Source: Candidatus Terasakiella magnetica
Lineage (GTDB): Bacteria; Pseudomonadota; Alphaproteobacteria; Rhodospirillales; Terasakiellaceae
Length of the DNA: 64,000 nt
Direction: 5' to 3'
Assembly (NCBI RefSeq): GCF_900093605.1
Contig: NZ_FLYE01000001.1
Location: 186,001 to 250,000 of the forward strand
Part shown: in pieces, positions 44,556 through 53,984 of the stretch
How the letters are laid out: each line of letters starts with the position of its first letter
Position numbering within the stretch: the stretch's first letter is position 1
Notes under the pieces: model-generated
The model's input: only the letters and a program-made list of their open reading frames with translations
Told to the model about the DNA's origin: nothing
The model's database searches: none
Position numbers and translations under genes: made by a program

Positions 44556-45377
44556 ATGTCGTTTGCTGTAAAATTTTGGGGTGTGCGTGGGTCTATTGCA
44601 TGCCCATCGCCTGATCATATCGCATATGGAGGCAACACCAGTTGTATAGAAATCAAAGCTGGGGACTATCGCTTTATCCTTGATGCGGGCACAGGCATAC
44701 GTAGCCTTGGGCAAGACTTACTTAAATCTGGCCATAAAAACTCCCACCTTTTATTAACCCATACCCATTGGGACCATATCAACGGCTTTCCTTTTTTTGC
44801 ACCGGCCTACGTTCCGGGCAATAGCTTTCATGTGATGGCAGGGCATTTAATGGATATTGGGGGGATCAGGCAGGTCCTTGCTAGCCAAATGGCAAACCCG
44901 ACATTCCCTGTCCCTTTAGAAGTTATGCAGGCAGACCTGACATTTGAAGATTTTAGAAGTGGGGATAGTTTTTCTTTTCATGATGGGATTAAGGTGGTTA
45001 CAGCACCTCTTAACCACCCCAATGGTGCAACAGGATACCGTATTGAATATAACGCTAAGGCGATTTGCTATGTAACCGATACAGAACATGTCATTGGAAA
45101 GCCGGACCAAAATGTACTTGGCCTTATTGAAGGGGCTGATTTGGTTATTTATGATACGACTTACAGTGATGAGAGTTTTGAGACCAAAATAGGTTGGGGC
45201 CATTCAACATGGCAGGAAGCTATTCGCCTTTGTAAGGCAGCAGGCGTTAAAAAATTGGCTCTGTTTCATCATGATCCAGAACATACAGATGATATCATGT
45301 TGGAAATTGAGAATAAGGCAATTGCTTCATGGGAGCATTGTTTTGCCGCGAAAGAGCAAATGCTCGTTATGGTTTAA
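44556..45377 (+). CDS. MBL-fold metallo-hydrolase (PhnP-like)
   Basis: A 273-residue metallo-beta-lactamase-fold protein with the metal motif THTHWDH (HxHxDH) near residue 71 and later HPNGATGYR, TDTEHV, HSTWQEA and LFHHDP. The N-terminal VKFWGVRGSIACPSP is typical of the group related to phosphodiesterases of the RNase Z/PhnP class. The substrate is unknown. It appears to be a separate transcription unit ending in a hairpin. Confidence 0.88.
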   Translation: MSFAVKFWGVRGSIACPSPDHIAYGGNTSCIEIKAGDYRFILDAGTGIRSLGQDLLKSGHKNSHLLLTHTHWDHINGFPFFAPAYVPGNSFHVMAGHLMDIGGIRQVLASQMANPTFPVPLEVMQADLTFEDFRSGDSFSFHDGIKVVTAPLNHPNGATGYRIEYNAKAICYVTDTEHVIGKPDQNVLGLIEGADLVIYDTTYSDESFETKIGWGHSTWQEAIRLCKAAGVKKLALFHHDPEHTDDIMLEIENKAIASWEHCFAAKEQMLVMV

Positions 45378-45416
45378 AAGTAACTGTAGATTTAATCGTG
45401 TGCGTTACTTTTTTTA
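45377..45416 (+). terminator. Probable terminator after the MBL hydrolase gene
   Basis: AAAGTAAC pairs with GTTACTTT across a 19-base loop and is followed by TTTTTA. The loop is rather large, so the hairpin is only moderate. Confidence 0.55.
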
Positions 45417-45539
45417 TACATCTTTGAAATATTTTGTAATATTAATTTCCCCTTTTTTATGCGAATCGGAAATGCATAAACCCACAATAAATTGACCAAT
45501 AGATAAAATTTTATCTAAAAATACTTGATAATTCAGGCT

Positions 45540-45640
45540 TTTAGCGTACTAAAGTCGGACGTTAATACGCATTAATACGTACTACATTTGTTGATTTCGA
45601 TGGTGCAAATGGGTTAGTGCGCATTACGTAGTTTTTAGAG
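45540..45640. promoter_or_regulatory. Repeat-rich intergenic stretch upstream of the orphan gene pair
   Basis: Within the 369-bp gap (45378-45746) two copies of TTAATACG lie exactly 10 bp apart (45562-45569 and 45572-45579), CGTACTA occurs at 45545 and 45578, and a related GCATTACGTAGT follows at 45620. The one-turn spacing suggests an operator for a DNA-binding protein, but no regulator can be named. The rest of the gap is AT-rich; I see no further gene in it. Confidence 0.4.
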
Positions 45641-45746
45641 GCTTTCTGAATTGGTAGAATGTGCTCATAAAAATTATAACAAAGAAGCAACTACGAGTAG
45701 TGAGGTTTTAAAGAGTGGGACAAGAAGTGTCTCATAGGCGGGTAGA

Positions 45747-46208
45747 ATGGCAAATAGAGCAAGATGTAAAGCAGTTACGAATGATTATGTAACCGCATTT
45801 AATGAATATGATATCGATTACCTAGAAGAACTGTTTGAAGATGAAGTCGTCGTTTCAAGGCAGGATGAACCAGCTGTTAATGTTGGACGTGCTGCAATTG
45901 CAAAACGTGTGAAGAAATATTGGGTAACATCCATTGAAAAGGATATCCCGATTACGGCAGTTTGTGGGTTGATCGATTTTAAAGACACGCGCGCCATGCC
46001 GTGTGTCGCGATCCTTGCAGAAAACACACCTTTAACAGTGGTTGTCTGTGAAGCAGAAAAGGGCCGTAAAGCCCATTTACATACTGAGATCACTGATACG
46101 TCGCTTGTACAAAGTGTACGCTTTTGCTGCACGCATAAACAGATGCGTTATGAGGACGATAAAACGTGTCCTCAGACATGTGAGAGGGTGCTGGACTTAA
46201 CCAATTAA
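45747..46208 (+). CDS. Hypothetical NTF2/SnoaL-like protein
   Basis: A 153-residue protein whose first half (DYVTAFNEYDIDYLEELFEDEVVVS, then GRAAIAKRVKKYW) looks like the start of an NTF2/SnoaL-like fold, where a helix pair precedes a curved sheet. The C-terminal 45 residues contain four cysteines (FCCTHK, CPQTCERV), not usual for the fold. No catalytic residues can be assigned. A second orphan gene follows 3 bp downstream. Confidence 0.7.
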   Translation: MANRARCKAVTNDYVTAFNEYDIDYLEELFEDEVVVSRQDEPAVNVGRAAIAKRVKKYWVTSIEKDIPITAVCGLIDFKDTRAMPCVAILAENTPLTVVVCEAEKGRKAHLHTEITDTSLVQSVRFCCTHKQMRYEDDKTCPQTCERVLDLTN

Positions 46209-46211
46209 GTC

Positions 46212-46625
46212 TTGATGATTATTATGATGAATATTTCAAATGAAGAAATCGCTACCTGCGGGTATCTTGATAATTTTTACCCTACTTTTGTGGACCTGCA
46301 TGAACTCTATACAAAATACCTCATAACTAAAGCTTATGAAGATGAGGAAGAGAGCAAACATGCAGCCCTTGAAAAGCTTATCTCTACAGCATATACGCAT
46401 TGTAAGGAAAAGGCTGAGTCTGTAACTCCGTATTCTGAGTTTAATAAGCTTTGCTTTAGTAAAATTAGTCTTCAAAATTGTATTTTGCGCGAGCTTAAAA
46501 AGCTCTGCGAAATGGATATGTCGACAAATAAAAAACGGGCCGAGAAGTATGTGGAAAATTTAATCCAACATGTTCTCATGCCCGAAGAAGTAAGCTGTAC
46601 AGATTGCCGCCATAGCGGTCTTTAA
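46212..46625 (+). CDS. Hypothetical cysteine-containing helical protein
   Basis: A 137-residue protein that I do not recognise. It is mostly helical, with seven cysteines, two of them in a C-terminal SCTDCRHSGL. There is no signal peptide or membrane helix. The start is uncertain: ATG at 46212 or at 46227, neither with a clear ribosome binding site. It is probably co-transcribed with the NTF2-like gene; both end in a cysteine-containing tail. Confidence 0.65.
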   Translation: MMIIMMNISNEEIATCGYLDNFYPTFVDLHELYTKYLITKAYEDEEESKHAALEKLISTAYTHCKEKAESVTPYSEFNKLCFSKISLQNCILRELKKLCEMDMSTNKKRAEKYVENLIQHVLMPEEVSCTDCRHSGL

Positions 46626-46649
46626 GTAACCTATACTGCATTATTATGT

Positions 46650-47432
46650 TTATTGTGCTGCCTGTCCTTCTTGTGTAGGGGCAGGCTGCTCTTGTTGTGA
46701 TGTGGGCTCAACACCTTCTGCATCGCGCGCAATAGAGGTTACGGGAACATATTTAGGCGGTGAATATTCAAATGGCTTTTGGTGGATACGCATAACCACA
46801 CGACGGTTTTGCGCCTTGTTTTCTGGCAGAGGTGTACCGTCTTCAGTTCTGTTTGGTGCTTTGGGGCGTGTTGATGCATAAGAAAGCACGCGCATGCGCT
46901 TAATTTCAGTACCTGTTTCATTCATCAAGCGAAGGACTGCACCAGCACGTGCGGCACCAAGTTCCCAGTTTGAGGGAAATTGTGCGGTGCTGATTGGGTC
47001 ATCATCTGTATGGCCTTCAATATCAAGATTAAACATCACATATTGTGGGGCGTTAACCAATTCAGAGACGGCAGCAATAACAGGGTAGGCTGCATCAATA
47101 ATTTGTGCTGTGCCGGGTAAGAAGAACGTTGAACTATCAAATTCAAGGACAATACCACTATCATCCACACCCATCTGAAGTACCTTGCCGTCAGTCATTT
47201 CTGCGACAATCTCTTTGGTGTCTTCTTTAAGTTCTTTTAAAGGGCTTTTGCGTTCTTTCTTTTTACTTACGGTTTTACTAATACCATCGGCCATATCTTC
47301 AAAGGCAGCAATATCGACTTTTGAAACTGCAACAAGTAAAACGAAGAAGGCCATCAAAAGGGTAATGGCATCGGCATAAGTCGCAAGCCAGGATTCATCA
47401 GCTGGTTCTTCTTGGGGCGCAGGAGGTGGCAT
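46650..47432 (-). CDS. motB: Flagellar motor stator protein MotB
   Basis: MotB forms the ion channel with MotA and anchors the stator to peptidoglycan. The single membrane helix starts with SWLATYADAITLLMAFFVLL, which includes the ion-binding Asp. The OmpA-like domain (about 100-225) has the peptidoglycan-binding IEGHTDDDPIS and NRRVVMRI. A Pro/Gln-rich tail ends the 260-residue protein. It follows motA by 17 bp. Confidence 0.94.
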   Translation of the reverse strand: MPPPAPQEEPADESWLATYADAITLLMAFFVLLVAVSKVDIAAFEDMADGISKTVSKKKERKSPLKELKEDTKEIVAEMTDGKVLQMGVDDSGIVLEFDSSTFFLPGTAQIIDAAYPVIAAVSELVNAPQYVMFNLDIEGHTDDDPISTAQFPSNWELGAARAGAVLRLMNETGTEIKRMRVLSYASTRPKAPNRTEDGTPLPENKAQNRRVVMRIHQKPFEYSPPKYVPVTSIARDAEGVEPTSQQEQPAPTQEGQAAQ

Positions 47433-47449
47433 TTTATTACCTCAACTTA

Positions 47450-48250
47450 TCACTTGTTCTTCATCATTTTATCAAGGTTGTAGTGAATAGCAGGGTCAAG
47501 GAAGCTATTCATACGGTCTTGAATGAAACGTGGGCTCTTACGGTCTGCCAAAAGGCATAGGCCTTCTGCAACAAGATAGTTGCGAAAACGTACGATCTCT
47601 TCACGTTGTTGAATTTTGTTTGCTGCTGGCAGAAAAATCATTCGGGCAAAAATCACACCATAAAGTGTTGTCAAAAGTGCAACGGCAAGGCCCGCACCCA
47701 GCTCAGCCGGGTCACCACCCATACCGTCTAGCATGATAATCAGACCAATCAATGTTCCGATCATCCCAAAGGCAGGCAGGGTTGCAGCAATGTCTTTTAG
47801 GATTTTTGCTTGAATGGTGTTACGCACAAATGTTGTTTCAATGGTGTTGGTCAGAATTTCACGGACTTCCTGACCTGTATAGCCACTGATTACCATATCC
47901 ATACCAAAGCCGATGAAACGATCCGCGCGTGCCGCTTTTTTTGATTCAGCTTCAAGGGCAGGGATACCATTTTTTTGAACCGTATAGCCCCATTTGATGA
48001 TACGCCCTACTTCAGCTGTAAGAATATTACGAGCAACTTTAGGGGCAAAAACCAAGCGGCTGATTAATTTTAAGGCCAACATGACGTATCGTGGTTCATA
48101 CGATACAAAGGTTGCAGCAAAGGTACCGCCGATAACCATAATGAAACTTGGTAAATCCAAGAACATAAGAAAGTTATCTGTACTTAATAAGATGGCGCCT
48201 ACAAAAAGGCCAATACCACCAATGATCCCGATTATCGTTGCAAACGACAT
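47450..48250 (-). CDS. motA: Flagellar motor stator protein MotA (PomA-like)
   Basis: The 266-residue protein has four membrane helices, with the last two around TLPAFGMIGTLIGLIIML and GLAVALLTTLYGVIFARMIF, and a cytoplasmic loop with charged residues (about 70-150) that contacts FliG. The compact size and sequence type are like PomA/MotA of the sodium-type group, but the coupling ion cannot be proved from sequence. Confidence 0.94.
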   Translation of the reverse strand: MSFATIIGIIGGIGLFVGAILLSTDNFLMFLDLPSFIMVIGGTFAATFVSYEPRYVMLALKLISRLVFAPKVARNILTAEVGRIIKWGYTVQKNGIPALEAESKKAARADRFIGFGMDMVISGYTGQEVREILTNTIETTFVRNTIQAKILKDIAATLPAFGMIGTLIGLIIMLDGMGGDPAELGAGLAVALLTTLYGVIFARMIFLPAANKIQQREEIVRFRNYLVAEGLCLLADRKSPRFIQDRMNSFLDPAIHYNLDKMMKNK

Positions 48251-48361
48251 TTTTTACGCCTCTGCCTTATTACTCTAGTTGGCTCAAGTTGCTTTAATAT
48301 AAAGCTATTAGACCCTATTTTGCATTAAAAATACTAACAGAATCATAACGAGTATCTAATT

Positions 48362-49651
48362 TTATCTTTCCCTGAAGGCTTCATGCTTCATTTTGAGTAC
48401 GGGTTTAATCAAATATTCCATCACAGACTTCTCACCTGTGTGAATATCAACAGTGGCTTCCATACCCGGTGTGATCTCGTAAAGCCCTTCCATTGCACCT
48501 AAATATGTTTTGTCTGTTTGCACGATAACGCGAAAGTAGGTTTCTCCCTCAGGTGAGGTTGTGGAATCAGGTGCCACATGGATTACTTTGCCTTCAAGCC
48601 CGCCATATCTGACAAAATCATAGGTGTTGATTTTAACAGTTGCATCCTGACTTTCTTCTACATAGCCACGATCAATGGGATTAAGGCGCGCTTCAATCAC
48701 AAGATTTTCACCAATGGGAACAATTTCCATAATGGGCTCACCCGCACTCACAACGTTACCAACCGTGTTGTAGGTCATATTTTTAACAACACCATCAATC
48801 GGGCTTTTAATCAGCGCGCGAATACCTTGGTCTGTGGCCTTTGAAAGAAGTTCAAAAGTTTGGGCAATAGATTGTTCAACCGTACCTAACTCTTCAATAG
48901 CCTCACTTTGAAAGGCCGTAATTTCTTCTTTAATCGTGTTTTCTGTTTCCTGCATGGATGCTTTGGCTTTAGGAACAGATTTCATCAAGGTGATTGTCTC
49001 ACCTTCAAGCTTTTGAACTTCTGATTCAAGCTTCAGGTGATCCATTTTAGATGTCAGGCGATCCTTCAATAGATTGCGTGACATGGTGAAGCGTCTTTTG
49101 GTGAGTCTGAGATCGTTTTTTGTGTTTTTTAGCTTTGTTTGCAGTTCTTCAACGGCCAGTTCTTTTTGGCGTAGTTTATCGTTGAGAACATTTAATCTAT
49201 TTTTTAAGCCACGCTGTCGCACCGCATAAGATTGTTCTGCAGCAGCGGCCATACCCGGGCGCGCTTGGACAATTTCATCAGGAAACTCAAGTGCTTTACC
49301 ATAGGCTTCAGAATTTAGTCTGGCACGGTTGAGCAATAGCCCATCAAGGCGGACTTCTAACTCTTCTTTATTAACGCCACCTGTGCCGAGATCAAGTTGA
49401 ACAAGCTTGCTGTCTTTGCGCACAAGGTCACCTTCTTTGACAAAAACCTCGGTCATAATCCCACCTTCAAGGTGTTGAATGGCCTTGACTTTGCCTTGTG
49501 GTACGACTTCCCCCATGGCAACAGAGACTTCTTCAAGCATGGTGAAAAAGCCCCAAATGATAAAGGTTAGCAAGGCCACCATGATGCCATAGGCAACGGG
49601 TTTGAAGTTTTGAACCGGGTTTTCATTTACCAGTTGATCAAGCCGCGTCAT
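48362..49651 (-). CDS. Type I secretion membrane fusion protein (HlyD family)
   Basis: The 429-residue protein has one N-terminal membrane helix (about 20-42), a lipoyl-like half motif GEVVPQGKVKAIQHLEGGIM, a long alpha hairpin (about 120-270) and the returning beta part with SPIDGVVKNM. It bridges the inner-membrane ABC protein and TolC. It overlaps the ABC gene by 4 bp. The downstream motA gene lies 111 bp away and is probably a separate unit. Confidence 0.94.
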   Translation of the reverse strand: MTRLDQLVNENPVQNFKPVAYGIMVALLTFIIWGFFTMLEEVSVAMGEVVPQGKVKAIQHLEGGIMTEVFVKEGDLVRKDSKLVQLDLGTGGVNKEELEVRLDGLLLNRARLNSEAYGKALEFPDEIVQARPGMAAAAEQSYAVRQRGLKNRLNVLNDKLRQKELAVEELQTKLKNTKNDLRLTKRRFTMSRNLLKDRLTSKMDHLKLESEVQKLEGETITLMKSVPKAKASMQETENTIKEEITAFQSEAIEELGTVEQSIAQTFELLSKATDQGIRALIKSPIDGVVKNMTYNTVGNVVSAGEPIMEIVPIGENLVIEARLNPIDRGYVEESQDATVKINTYDFVRYGGLEGKVIHVAPDSTTSPEGETYFRVIVQTDKTYLGAMEGLYEITPGMEATVDIHTGEKSVMEYLIKPVLKMKHEAFRER

Positions 49652-51513
49652 TTCTTATCTCCCATCACTTCAAGGGGGAGGGCAGGTGCGGTTGGCTTTG
49701 GCTGTGCTTGTGCCTGTGAAGGAACAGCAGGTTTTTTAGGTGTTTCTTGATCTTTTTTATTTTGTGTTGATTGAGCAAGTTTGGGCAGAACGTCTTTGGT
49801 TGGCCCTGCAAGTGCAATTTTACCACGATCCATCACGATCATATTGGCACAGGCCCCTAACAGGATCGGGCTATGGGTGACCAGAATGATCGTATGATCA
49901 TGGGAAAGTTCAGCCAATAAATCGCGTAACTCTTCTTCGGCTTGACGGTCTAAACTGCCGGATGGTTCATCTAGCAGTAAGACAGGCGGGTTCCCCAAAA
50001 GGGCGCGTGAAATGGTGAGCCGTTGTTTTTGCCCGCCCGATAAGCGTCGCCCGGCTTCCCCGATATCACTGCCGTAACCTTCGGGTAGGTCAATGATGGT
50101 TTCATGCACACCTGTTGCTTCACATGCAGCAATGATTTCTTCATCGGTTGCTTCTGGGCGTGAAAAAGCAAGGTTTTCACGGACCGTTCCATGCAAAAGG
50201 GCACATTCTTGGGGGACGTAGCCAATCCAACTTGCCAGCTCGTAACGGGTGAATTGTTTGATATCGGCCTTATCAAGCAAAATACGACCCGAACTCGGCG
50301 TATAGAGACCTTGAATGATTTTGACCAACGTGGTTTTACCACTGCCGTTTCGCCCCACAAGGGCGGTCAGGGCACCGGGCTTTAAGGTGAAGCTGACACC
50401 GTCAACAACAGGCTCTGACTCTTCACTATAGGCAAAGGTGACTTTATCAAGGGAAATATGCCCTTCTGGGCGGCCCATCTCAACGGAGCTTTCCTGGCGC
50501 TCAATCGGCATTTCAAAAAGCTGACCAAGGCGCTCAACCGATTGTTTAAACCCACCAAATGCGCGCCATGAGCCCACAAGTTGGTTCATAGGGCCAAGCA
50601 AACGACCCGATAGCATATTGGTTGCAATCAAGGCCCCCATGGTGAGTTCTTGATTGATAATGGCAATAGCACCAACCGTGGTAAGCGAGATTGTGGTTAA
50701 CAGGGTGAGCGTCATGCCAAGGTTTGTATAGGCATCAGCTTTACCACCGCGGATGATTGAATTTTCAATATTATCAGCGTGGCGGTCTTCCCATGTGGCT
50801 TCTAGCGTGCGGTCCATTGCCAAGGCTTTAATGGTTGTACGCCCCGCAATCACACCAGCCACAAGGTCATCGCGGCTGAGAGCTGTTTTCTTTTCTTCCT
50901 GACTTGCTGAATTAATCACTTTACCTGAGCGCCACGCAACAAACAGGAACATGGGCAAAATAATCAGAAAGACCCATGCAATAGGCAGAGCAAGCAGGAG
51001 GATAAGGCCGAGAAAGAGAAAGACGAAAGGGAGATCGACCAGCAAAATAGCCGTACCGCCGCTTAATGTATTGCGAACGGTATCCACATCACGAAACATG
51101 GTTTGCCAAAAGGCCGCAGGTTTGCTTTCAAGGGTTTGTAAAGGCACGGACGTAAATTGTTTAAACAGTTTACGCCCAACTTCCACATCAATTTTTAAAG
51201 CCACGCGCTGCATGATTTTAGAACGTGTCTGGCGTAAGATATAGTCAAAGACCAAGACAAGTATAACCCCAATGACGAGGCCTTGGAGTGTTTCAATACC
51301 CGCATTAAACACAACGCGGTCATAAACCTGGAGAACGAATACGGGGACAATAAGAGCCATCATATTCACAAAAAATGACATGGTCATGACTTCTCTGAAT
51401 GTTTTCATCAGAGGTTTGATAATGGGTCTTAGCCAGTCAAAGCTTGCAGGTAACATGCGCGATTCCGTCTCTTGTTTTTCTTTTGTTATAAAACGTAACG
51501 TACTTTTAAACAA
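49648..51513 (-). CDS. Type I secretion ABC transporter, permease-ATPase
   Basis: The N-terminal half carries the membrane domain (about 40-310) and the C-terminal half the ATPase: GRNGSGKTT (Walker A), LSGGQKQR (signature) and VLLLDEPSGSLD (Walker B). There is no C39 peptidase domain, so it probably exports RTX-type proteins or adhesins with C-terminal signals. A Pro/Ala/Gln-rich tail follows the ATPase. No substrate gene is present in the window. Confidence 0.94.
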   Translation of the reverse strand: MFKSTLRFITKEKQETESRMLPASFDWLRPIIKPLMKTFREVMTMSFFVNMMALIVPVFVLQVYDRVVFNAGIETLQGLVIGVILVLVFDYILRQTRSKIMQRVALKIDVEVGRKLFKQFTSVPLQTLESKPAAFWQTMFRDVDTVRNTLSGGTAILLVDLPFVFLFLGLILLLALPIAWVFLIILPMFLFVAWRSGKVINSASQEEKKTALSRDDLVAGVIAGRTTIKALAMDRTLEATWEDRHADNIENSIIRGGKADAYTNLGMTLTLLTTISLTTVGAIAIINQELTMGALIATNMLSGRLLGPMNQLVGSWRAFGGFKQSVERLGQLFEMPIERQESSVEMGRPEGHISLDKVTFAYSEESEPVVDGVSFTLKPGALTALVGRNGSGKTTLVKIIQGLYTPSSGRILLDKADIKQFTRYELASWIGYVPQECALLHGTVRENLAFSRPEATDEEIIAACEATGVHETIIDLPEGYGSDIGEAGRRLSGGQKQRLTISRALLGNPPVLLLDEPSGSLDRQAEEELRDLLAELSHDHTIILVTHSPILLGACANMIVMDRGKIALAGPTKDVLPKLAQSTQNKKDQETPKKPAVPSQAQAQPKPTAPALPLEVMGDKK

Positions 51514-51636
51514 AAAACGACTGTATATGTTTGTTTTTTGTAGGAAAATTTTAATTCATCACCATGTTTTCTTGACCTGAGACGGCTTAACTGGTGTCAT
51601 GGACATATATTGACCATGGAAAAAGGGACGAGAACC

Positions 51637-53883
51637 GTGGCTGAAGACGAAAAGAAAAAAGATAAAAAGAAACCCGGAAGAATTCGTAAATTCTTCTCTG
51701 CAGTGCGCTTAACGGGTTTTGTTGTGTTAATCGGCTTGTTGGTCATTCAGATTATTGACCCGTATCCAGTTGAATTTATGCGGGTAAAAGCCTTTGATAT
51801 GTATCAACGTGCGCAACCGCGTGAGGTGAAAACGCGACCAGTTACTATTGTTGACCTTGATGAGGAAAGCTTGTCTGAGGTCGGGCAATGGCCATGGCCG
51901 CGTACCATCATTGGCGATATGGTTGCCAACCTCTTTAAAATGGGGGCTGGGGTGGTCGCATTCGATATTGCATTTCCCGAGCCTGATCGTCTTTCTCCCA
52001 ACATGATTGCTGAAAACGTCAGTGGCCTTGATCCGGTTTTGGAAGAAACCATTCGTGGGTTGCCCAGTAATGACAAATATTTTGCCAATATTATTAAACA
52101 AACCCGTGTTGTTTTGGGCCAAGCTGGTTTTGATCGCAAAATTGAAGATCAGGAATATCGCCCCCCAGTTAAAAAATCCATCGCCTTTCGGGGAACAAAA
52201 CCACATGCGTTTGTTCCTATTTTGCCCTCGCTGGTGCGAAATGTCCCTGTGATTGAAAAGGCTGCGGCGGGTCATGGTTTTTTCTCTCTCTTTCCAGAAC
52301 CAGATGGCATCGTGCGCCGTGTTCCCACCCTCTTTCAGTTTGAAAAGGATATTTACACCGGCCTTGCCATTGAAATGTTACGTGTGGCAACTGGGCGGCG
52401 CACTATTCTTGTGACATCTGATCCATTAGGGGTGCAACAGGTTGGTGTGGCAAAAGGCTTGATCTTGCCAACTGATAAAAAGGGCCGTGTCTGGCCGCAT
52501 TTTTCTAAGCATGATAAGTCTAAATATGTTTCAGCGCGCGATGTCCTAAGTGGTGTTGTTGATCCCGCCATGATCCGTGGAAAACTCATTATCGTGGGGA
52601 CATCTGCGGTTGGTCTGCTTGATATTCGGTCCACTCCTGTTGAAGGGACATTGCCCGGAGTAGAAGTTCATACCAACGTGATTGAGGCTGTTGTTGATAA
52701 AGCCTTCCTAAGCCGCCCGCCAAATATGAATGGGGCTGAGTTCCTGCTTACCCTATTTGCAGGTCTGGTGATGATTATTCTTGTTCCTATGATCGGTGCA
52801 AAATGGACATTGGCGCTCTTCTTGTTAATTGCAGGGGGCTCTGGTGGTGCTTCTTGGTATTTGTTTGCAGAGAAAAAACTTCTGTTTGATGCCGGGTTTG
52901 CCATGATATCCACGCTTGGTATTTATGTGCAGTTAACCTATATGGGCTATGCCGCAGAAGAAGCACAGAAAAAGCAAGTGCGCTCGGCTTTCTCTCACTA
53001 TATGTCACCTGCTCTTGTGGAGCGTTTGGCAGAAGACCCAAGTACACTTAAGCTTGGTGGTGAAAACCGTGAGATGACGTTGCTCTTCTGTGACGTGCGT
53101 GGCTTTACTTCCATTTCGGAACTGTTTGATGCAGAAGGTTTGACCAAGCTGATCAACAAATTCCTCACCCCGCTGACCAATGTGATTTTGAATCGCCAAG
53201 GGACAATCGATAAGTATATGGGCGATTGTATCATGGCCTTTTGGAATGCGCCGCTTGATGTACCCAATCAGGAAAGGGAAGGGTGTTTATCTGCCCTTGA
53301 AATGATTGACTCATTAGAAATCCTTAACGAGCGTCTTGAAAAAGAAGCTGAAGAAGAGGGGCGTCCTCATATCCCGCTTCGCATTGGTATCGGTCTTAAT
53401 ACAGGTACCTGTTGTGTGGGTAACATGGGGTCAGATGCGCGTTTTGATTATTCTGTACTCGGGGATGCGGTAAACCTTGCCTCACGTCTTGAAGGGCAGT
53501 CTAAAACTTATGGCGTGACCATTGTAATTGGTGAAAGCACCTATAAAAATGTAACAGACCTTGCCTGTATTGAGCTCGATTTGATCATGGTTAAAGGTAA
53601 AACTGAAGCTGTGCGTATCTTCTCTGTTCTTGGTGATGATCAGGTTGCGCAGAAACCACTCTTTATTGAATATGCTGATTTCCATGCGAAATTACTTAAA
53701 GCATATCGCAATCAAGAATGGGCGCAGGTTCGTGAAGATATCATCGTTGCAAACAAGATGATTGATGATCTTGGAATGGAGCACCACGGGCTTTACGACC
53801 TGTATGAAGATCGTATGCAAGATTACGAACAAACCCCACCCGGTGATGACTGGGATGGTGTGTTTGTTGCAACCAGTAAATAA
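51637..53883 (+). CDS. CHASE2-domain class III adenylate/guanylate cyclase
   Basis: After a basic N-terminus and one membrane helix, an extracytoplasmic CHASE2 sensor (about 45-345) is followed by three membrane helices (about 370-440). The cyclase domain (about 475-660) has LLFCDVRGFTS (metal Asp), KYMGDCIMAFWNAP (second Asp) and DYSVLGDAVNLASRLEG. The start is unsure: the GTG at 51637 preceded by AGGGACGAG is preferred over the ATG at 51616, which has no clear ribosome binding site. It is divergent from the secretion ABC gene and convergent with tolC, so it may control this locus or just share it. Confidence 0.92.
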   Translation: MAEDEKKKDKKKPGRIRKFFSAVRLTGFVVLIGLLVIQIIDPYPVEFMRVKAFDMYQRAQPREVKTRPVTIVDLDEESLSEVGQWPWPRTIIGDMVANLFKMGAGVVAFDIAFPEPDRLSPNMIAENVSGLDPVLEETIRGLPSNDKYFANIIKQTRVVLGQAGFDRKIEDQEYRPPVKKSIAFRGTKPHAFVPILPSLVRNVPVIEKAAAGHGFFSLFPEPDGIVRRVPTLFQFEKDIYTGLAIEMLRVATGRRTILVTSDPLGVQQVGVAKGLILPTDKKGRVWPHFSKHDKSKYVSARDVLSGVVDPAMIRGKLIIVGTSAVGLLDIRSTPVEGTLPGVEVHTNVIEAVVDKAFLSRPPNMNGAEFLLTLFAGLVMIILVPMIGAKWTLALFLLIAGGSGGASWYLFAEKKLLFDAGFAMISTLGIYVQLTYMGYAAEEAQKKQVRSAFSHYMSPALVERLAEDPSTLKLGGENREMTLLFCDVRGFTSISELFDAEGLTKLINKFLTPLTNVILNRQGTIDKYMGDCIMAFWNAPLDVPNQEREGCLSALEMIDSLEILNERLEKEAEEEGRPHIPLRIGIGLNTGTCCVGNMGSDARFDYSVLGDAVNLASRLEGQSKTYGVTIVIGESTYKNVTDLACIELDLIMVKGKTEAVRIFSVLGDDQVAQKPLFIEYADFHAKLLKAYRNQEWAQVREDIIVANKMIDDLGMEHHGLYDLYEDRMQDYEQTPPGDDWDGVFVATSK

Positions 53884-53889
53884 TAGGAA

Positions 53890-53921
53890 AACTCCGGTCC
53901 TTGTGCCGGAGTTTCTTTTTT
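53890..53921 (+). terminator. Terminator of the cyclase gene
   Basis: AACTCCGG pairs with CCGGAGTT across an 8-base loop and is followed by TCTTTTTTC. Confidence 0.88.
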
Positions 53922-53930
53922 CTAGGCATA

Positions 53931-53965
53931 AAAAAAGAGGACCTGAAAATTGGGTCCTCTTTTTT
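53931..53965. terminator. Bidirectional terminator between the cyclase and tolC-like genes
   Basis: AAAAAAGAGGACC pairs with GGGTCCTCTTTTTT around TGAAAATT, giving U runs on both strands. It probably ends the tolC-like transcript on the minus strand. Confidence 0.88.
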
Positions 53966-53984
53966 GATTTATACTTTTAAAAGT

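Noticed and set aside
45540-45640. Possible CRISPR or satellite array
   Set aside because: Only two to three short motif copies with no spacers of constant length; an operator is more likely.
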